Part shown: piece by piece, positions 6,228-9,400 of the stretch
How positions within the stretch are numbered: the first letter of the stretch is position 1
How the letters are laid out: the number at the start of each line of letters is the position of its first letter
DNA from: an uncultured Oscillospiraceae bacterium
Lineage (GTDB): Bacteria; Bacillota; Clostridia; Oscillospirales; Oscillospiraceae
Assembly: GCA_910584395.1 (NCBI GenBank)
Contig: CAJUAS010000050.1
Coordinates: forward strand, 1 to 9,400
DNA: 9,400 bases
Direction: 5' to 3'
The notes under the pieces: generated by a model
The model's database searches: none
Seen by the model: the letters and a program-made list of their open reading frames with translations, nothing else
Told to the model about the DNA's origin: nothing
Made by a program: the position numbers and the translations under genes

Positions 6228-6754
6228 AGATGGAGCACACGCTCCTTGATTTCCTGTACACGGCCTTGGTTCCAGTCGTTTGTTCCGATATCCTTCGTAC
6301 CCTCGGTTTCCCGATATTTATCATGGGAGTAGACTATACAATCTGTGCGCGGTGCGTGAATATATGTAAATTGACTCAGATATTGACCTGTCTTATTACG
6401 GGAGACATGCCCAACAGCCATCGTATAATCAGTGTTTTCCTTTGCTGTAACCCATTCCAGATTATCAGCCGTATTGTCTGATCGCACACAATTGATGTGA
6501 TTTACATATCGTTTGTTTTCTGGATTTTCCAAAAATGCTTCAGCCACAAGGCGATGGATGTATCGGTCAACTCGACGCCCTGTTTTGATGTTTCTCATGC
6601 ACACTCTTGCGTATCCAGTTTTGGTATATCTAGGCTTAATCTCATATAGAGGAACTCGCTTATTTCTGTTGCGGTTCCCTTTTCCAAGATTACTGTACAC
6701 CCTTCCGTCGTCCGATACAAAATATCCATCAAAGTCAGCAATTGGAATTAACAT
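6224..6754 (-). CDS. HNH endonuclease with NUMOD4-like N-terminus
   Basis: This 176-aa protein resembles phage-borne HNH nucleases of the homing or accessory type. The N-terminus, IPIADFDGYFVSDDGRVYS (about 3-21), fits a NUMOD4 DNA-binding module. IHRLVAEAFLENPEN followed by VNHINCVRSDNTADNLEW (about 66-101) fits the HNH_3 domain, with His67, His86, Asn88 and Asn98 as likely active-site or structural residues. The C-terminal 55 residues are not recognised. The ATG at 6754 has GGAGGTG immediately upstream; the longer in-frame start at 6877 would read into GC-rich neighbouring DNA. It is the first gene of the low-GC minus-strand cluster and overlaps the next gene by 4 bp. Such proteins are often free-standing homing endonucleases, but some act in phage packaging or early takeover; I cannot tell which. 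Confidence 0.85.
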   Translation of the reverse strand: MLIPIADFDGYFVSDDGRVYSNLGKGNRNRNKRVPLYEIKPRYTKTGYARVCMRNIKTGRRVDRYIHRLVAEAFLENPENKRYVNHINCVRSDNTADNLEWVTAKENTDYTMAVGHVSRNKTGQYLSQFTYIHAPRTDCIVYSHDKYRETEGTKDIGTNDWNQGRVQEIKERVLHL

Positions 6755-6809
6755 ATATTCACCTCCATTCACAGTCGGCATTGTAGTCGTTGAACATTCT
6801 CCACCGGCA

Positions 6810-7133
6810 TCACCCGCTGAGGAGCTTTGCTGCGTTAGGCTGGGCCTCCTGGTGGTGTGTCGTGAAGAAGTCTCCATGCCGCCAGAAATCCACGTCTTGG
6901 AGAGGCAGTATCTTGTGGGCCAGGCAGTAGTTCAGGAATGGCGCACAGTCAGCCACCATCGCCCCGGCCTGTACCACGTCCAGCAACAGACCATCCACAT
7001 CTTTGAATGGGTCATAGCGGCGTACCGCCAAAGACTTTGGGATAAGGTATAGCATACCGTCCGTCTGCTCCAAGGTGTAGCCGCTGTACCGGGACACCGC
7101 CCCGGAGAAATGGGTGAAGTTCAGCGTTGGCAT
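6810..7133 (-). CDS. hypothetical protein of the mobile element, possibly 3' truncated
   Basis: This predicted 107-aa soluble protein begins MPTLNFTHFSGAVSRYSGY. I do not recognise a functional domain. It has a good ribosome site (AAGGAG about 10 bases before the ATG at 7133) and a plausible promoter at 7184-7212. It is divergent from the Xis-like/mobC/relaxase cassette and shares its high GC, so I infer it belongs to that element. The last 20 or so residues, after FWRHGDFF, change character to short polar and Ala/Pro-rich sequence and end only 55 bp before the low-GC HNH gene. That would fit a gene cut off by the junction with the low-GC module, though a naturally short protein is also possible. 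Confidence 0.6.
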   Translation of the reverse strand: MPTLNFTHFSGAVSRYSGYTLEQTDGMLYLIPKSLAVRRYDPFKDVDGLLLDVVQAGAMVADCAPFLNYCLAHKILPLQDVDFWRHGDFFTTHHQEAQPNAAKLLSG

Positions 7134-7183
7134 GATATGACCGCTCCTTCGTCATAGCTTGCGGCAAGAACCTATCACGGCTT

Positions 7184-7212
7184 GCCATAGCACAAATATA
7201 ACAGTTTGTCAA
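7184..7212 (-). promoter_or_regulatory. promoter for the minus-strand gene at 7133
   Basis: On the minus strand an exact TTGACA (7212-7207) lies 17 bases from TATGGC (7189-7184). The latter is a weak -10 box, but TG one base before it makes it an extended one. Because no convincing promoter was found before the HNH gene, read-through from here may also serve the low-GC operon. Confidence 0.5.
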
Positions 7213-7247
7213 AAAATATCCTGTCGGAACTTGGGGAACGATTTAGC

Positions 7248-7292
7248 TTGACTGGAAATATCTGGTGATATAACATTTCAGTATCATATCAC
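7248..7292 (+). promoter_or_regulatory. promoter and overlapping inverted repeat before the mobilisation genes
   Basis: TTGACT (7248-7253) and TAACAT (7271-7276) are 17 bases apart. An alternative reading is an extended TG-A-TATAAC box at 7266-7274. A 7-bp inverted repeat, GTGATAT (7265-7271) and ATATCAC (7286-7292), overlaps the -10 region and could be an operator, for instance for the Xis-like HTH protein encoded next. Confidence 0.45.
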
Positions 7293-7360
7293 GCAGTAGA
7301 AAAGGAGACAAAACGAGATACAAGTGAATGAAATTCTAATGACGGAAAGGAGGACTGCAT

Positions 7361-7564
7361 TTGAAAACTGACTACCGCAATTTTGACGAGCTGCCCGCCA
7401 TGCTGACGGCTAACGAGCTGGCCGGGGCGCTGGGCATTTCCAGAGCCGGGGCCTATGCCCTGATCCACAGCAAGGGCTTTCCCACCCTGCGGATCGGGAA
7501 ACGGCTCATGGTGCCAAAAGACAAGCTGACCCAGTGGATCGACCGCAACACCGGGGACGGATAG
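7361..7564 (+). CDS. Xis-like helix-turn-helix protein of the mobilisation cassette
   Basis: This is a 67-aa DNA-binding protein of the HTH_17/excisionase family. The TTG start at 7361 follows an excellent GAAAGGAGG site by 8 bases. The HTH, LTANELAGALGISRAGAYAL, spans about residues 15-34, and the wing TLRIGKRLMVPKDKLTQWI follows. Such genes commonly precede mobC and the relaxase in Tn1549-like elements of gut Clostridia. Its role may be excision, relaxosome assembly or control of the cassette promoter; the sequence does not decide. It resembles the protein at 5074-5265 in length, HTH and the RIGK wing, but codon use is much GC-richer here, so the two probably have different origins. Confidence 0.88.
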   Translation: MKTDYRNFDELPAMLTANELAGALGISRAGAYALIHSKGFPTLRIGKRLMVPKDKLTQWIDRNTGDG

Positions 7565-7574
7565 CCCCTGTCTA

Positions 7575-7638
7575 CTTGTTAGCAAGCACTGGATTTGTAT
7601 GGCACAAATCCAAAGGACGGCAGGGGCACCGCCCCTGC
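7575..7638 (+). other. candidate origin of transfer (oriT)
   Basis: This non-coding gap just before the MobC/relaxase genes holds three hairpins in a row. They are CTTG/CAAG (7575-7586), TGGATTTGT/ACAAATCCA with a 5-base loop (7590-7612), and GCAGGGGC/GCCCCTGC with a 3-base loop (7620-7638). Inverted repeats directly upstream of mobC are where relaxases of this type usually nick. The nick site itself cannot be fixed from the sequence. Confidence 0.5.
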
Positions 7639-7665
7639 AACCCCAACGAAGAAAGGAGGCAATCA

Positions 7666-7926
7666 ATGGGGAAAACCAAGACGCTGACCATCCGGTTAAG
7701 CCCGGAGGATATGGCGTTGTTGAAGTCCTATACAACCAAGACCCACCTCTCCCAGTCCGCCTACCTGCGGACGCTGATCCGGGGCTATGTGCCCAAGGCG
7801 TACCCGCCGGAGGCATTCTTTGAGCTGATGGGCAAGCTGGAAAGCGGCGGTAGGCTGGACGGCGAAATAGTAGAGGGTATTTTGACCCTGCGGCAAGCCG
7901 TCACCGCCCCGGAAAAGATCAACTGA
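7666..7926 (+). CDS. mobC: MobC-like relaxosome accessory protein
   Basis: This 86-aa ribbon-helix-helix protein probably binds oriT and helps load the relaxase. The N-terminal KTLTIRLSPEDMALLKSYT gives the RHH beta strand and first helix. LSQSAYLRTLIRGY gives the second helix, as in MobC proteins of mobilisable elements. The ATG at 7666 has AAAGGAGG 6 bases upstream. A longer in-frame reading from 7534 would run through the hairpin-rich gap and is rejected. The stop overlaps the relaxase start by one base (TGATG), indicating coupled translation. Gene order and overlap match Tn1549-type mobilisation cassettes. Confidence 0.88.
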   Translation: MGKTKTLTIRLSPEDMALLKSYTTKTHLSQSAYLRTLIRGYVPKAYPPEAFFELMGKLESGGRLDGEIVEGILTLRQAVTAPEKIN

Positions 7927-9269
7927 TGGCGACCACGGCCATTTGGAAAGTCAAGGGCAGCCTGGGCCGGGTGGTGGACTATGCCGCCAACCCAGACAAG
8001 ACCACGGAGTTTACCCAGGAGGACTTGCAGGGCCTCCAGGATGTGATGGACTATATGACCCAAGACTACAAGACCGAAGAACAGCGGTACGTCAGCGGCG
8101 TGAACTGTGTCCCGGCTATCGCAAGGGACGAAATGCAGATGGTCAAGGGGCAGTTTGGCAAGGAGGGCGGGATCGTAGCCTTTCACGGCTACCAGTCCTT
8201 CGCCCCTGGGGAGGTCACGCCGGAGCAGGCCCATGCCATCGGGATAGAGCTTGCCAAGCGGCTGTGGGGCGATAGGTTCCAGGTGGTAGTTGCGACCCAT
8301 CTGGACAAGGAGCATATCCACAACCACTTTGTGCTGAACTCTGTCTCTTTTGTGGATGGCAGGAAGTTTAACGACTGCAAGGCTACCTATGCCCTTATGC
8401 GGCGCATTTCCGACGAGCTGTGCCGGGAGCATGGTCTGTCCGTCATTGAACACCCGGAGCAAGGGCGTACCATGAGCTACGACACCTGGCAGGCCGAGCA
8501 GAAAGGCAAGCCCACCTGGTACGGCCAGATCCGCCGGGATGTAGATACCGCCATCACCCGGTCATTTCTGTTTGACCATTTCATCGACGACCTGAAGCGG
8601 CAGGGATATGAAGTAAAGCAGGGCAAGTACATAGCGGTGAGGCCGCCGGGCAAGGAGCGGTTCGTCAGACTCAAGACCCTGGGGGACAACTACACCGAGG
8701 AAAGCATACGACAACGTATCTATGACCATGAGCAGACGCCGCTCTACCATAGACCGCCAGCCCCGCCAAAGCGGAGGTACAAAGTGCGGGGCAAGCCCAA
8801 GAAGCTGACAGGGTTTCGGGCGTTGTACTATCACTATCTCTACCTGCTGGGCAAGCTGGGAAAGCCCAGATCCTCACCACGCAAAAGCCGCTACCTGATG
8901 AACGAGATTATCAAGTTAGACCGCTACATGGAGCAATTCAACCTGTTGTGGAAATACCGCATTGACACGGAGAGCCAGCTCCACACCCTGGAGGGGGTCA
9001 TCCAAGCCGACCTTGACGCACTCACCGCTCAAAGAACAGACCTCTACCGCCAGAGACGGAAAGACCCTGACAATGAAATGCTCCTTTCTGAAATCGAATC
9101 CATCGATCGATCTATCCGAGGTAGGCGGCGGGAGTTAAGGATATGCGCCCGGATCGAGGCGGACATTCCCATCATTCGTCAGAAAGCCTTTGAGCCGATC
9201 CCGCCAGCACCCCCACCCAAGCGGGAAAAGCCACCGACCAAACGCAAACACCGCCAGCCCCAACGGTAG
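7926..9269 (+). CDS. MobA/VirD2-family relaxase
   Basis: This 447-aa protein is the nicking enzyme for conjugative mobilisation. It would cleave one strand at oriT, stay bound through a tyrosine, and pilot the strand into a recipient through a type IV secretion channel supplied in cis or trans. Motif I, with the likely catalytic Tyr19, is in VVDYAANPDKT. Motif III, THLDKEHIHNHF, has His125, Asp127, His130, His132 and His134, the three-histidine metal site of the MOBP group. HGYQSFAPGEVTPEQAH between them is typical of Tn1549-like relaxases. The C-terminal third is charged and partly coiled-coil (about 330-420) and ends in a Pro/Lys-rich tail. It overlaps mobC by one base. All motifs are intact, so it looks functional. 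No coupling protein or other transfer gene lies in the window. Confidence 0.95.
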   Translation: MATTAIWKVKGSLGRVVDYAANPDKTTEFTQEDLQGLQDVMDYMTQDYKTEEQRYVSGVNCVPAIARDEMQMVKGQFGKEGGIVAFHGYQSFAPGEVTPEQAHAIGIELAKRLWGDRFQVVVATHLDKEHIHNHFVLNSVSFVDGRKFNDCKATYALMRRISDELCREHGLSVIEHPEQGRTMSYDTWQAEQKGKPTWYGQIRRDVDTAITRSFLFDHFIDDLKRQGYEVKQGKYIAVRPPGKERFVRLKTLGDNYTEESIRQRIYDHEQTPLYHRPPAPPKRRYKVRGKPKKLTGFRALYYHYLYLLGKLGKPRSSPRKSRYLMNEIIKLDRYMEQFNLLWKYRIDTESQLHTLEGVIQADLDALTAQRTDLYRQRRKDPDNEMLLSEIESIDRSIRGRRRELRICARIEADIPIIRQKAFEPIPPAPPPKREKPPTKRKHRQPQR

Positions 9270-9294
9270 CGGCGTTGCCCTTTGTGGGAGGGTA

Positions 9295-9390
9295 CTCCGC
9301 CGCTCCGCTCCCCGTCAAGGCTAAAGTGAACCGGCCCGCCCCTGCGTGAGAGGGGGCGGGCCGGGCCTTGACCGGAACCGGGCGGCGGAG
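9295..9390. repeat. 96-bp three-tier nested inverted repeat after the relaxase
   Basis: Three perfect arm pairs share one centre. They are CTCCGCCGC/GCGGCGGAG (9295-9303, 9382-9390), GTCAAGGC/GCCTTGAC (9314-9321, 9365-9372) and CCGGCCCGCCCC/GGGGCGGGCCGG (9331-9342, 9353-9364, 10-base loop). No T-run follows. It begins 26 bases after the relaxase stop. It could be a strong RNA hairpin, a single-strand replication start or a recombination signal. Confidence 0.75.
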
Positions 9391-9400
9391 GGGTAGTAGT

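Noticed and set aside
6755..6860. Promoter for the HNH gene (TACAAT on the minus strand)
   Set aside because: The -10-like box has no acceptable -35 box at 16-18 bases, so I did not list it.
6755..6877. 41-residue N-terminal extension of the HNH protein
   Set aside because: Low-complexity Ser/Thr sequence in GC-rich DNA; GGAGGTG directly before the ATG at 6754 marks the true start.
7785..8462. 225-codon minus-strand frame opposite the relaxase, and 7289-7816 opposite mobC
   Set aside because: Both are antisense to genes with intact catalytic or DNA-binding motifs and have no ribosome sites or recognisable domains.
1..9400. CRISPR array, insertion sequence or toxin-antitoxin pair
   Set aside because: No regularly spaced direct repeats, no transposase with terminal repeats, and the small HTH/RHH proteins fit excision and mobilisation roles better than antitoxins.

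Overview
The window looks like a chromosomal segment of a fairly GC-rich anaerobic Bacillota, probably an Oscillospiraceae-type gut bacterium. The grounds are a sodium-pumping decarboxylase operon, strong AGGAGG ribosome binding sites, TTG and GTG starts, and a Tn1549-type mobilisation module. The genus is inference from general familiarity; no search was run.

Region 1 (1-3560, minus strand) is a metabolic operon in the order oadA, oadG, biotin carrier, oadB. It encodes a membrane decarboxylase, most likely oxaloacetate decarboxylase. OadA moves the carboxyl group to biotin on the separate carrier, and the OadB/OadG membrane part decarboxylates carboxybiotin while exporting Na+. Genes are 1 to 13 bp apart, with a consensus-like promoter upstream of oadA. 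oadB runs off the left edge.

Region 2 (3605-3781, plus strand) is tRNA-Gln(CTG) with an exact TTGACA-17-TATAAT promoter, an encoded CCA and a UUCG-loop terminator. An 11-bp inverted repeat links the two divergent promoters.

Region 3 (about 3782-6754, minus strand) is a visibly lower-GC integrated module starting right after the tRNA. Read in transcription order it is HNH protein, small zinc-ribbon-like protein, phage-type dUTPase, a 70-aa unknown, a 13-bp palindrome, an excisionase-like protein and a tyrosine recombinase. The first four genes overlap by 4 to 26 bp. This is the layout expected of a prophage, phage satellite or integrative element inserted at the tRNA 3' end.

Region 4 (6810-9400) returns to high GC. 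It holds a minus-strand unknown gene and a divergent plus-strand mobilisation cassette: an Xis-like HTH protein, a MobC-like RHH protein and a MobA/VirD2-type relaxase. A hairpin-rich oriT candidate precedes mobC, and a 96-bp nested inverted repeat follows the relaxase. The tRNA-side recombinase and the relaxase may belong to one mobilisable element, or to two elements that have become mosaic; the right end lies outside the window. I see no CRISPR array, no rRNA, and no insertion sequence with its own transposase.
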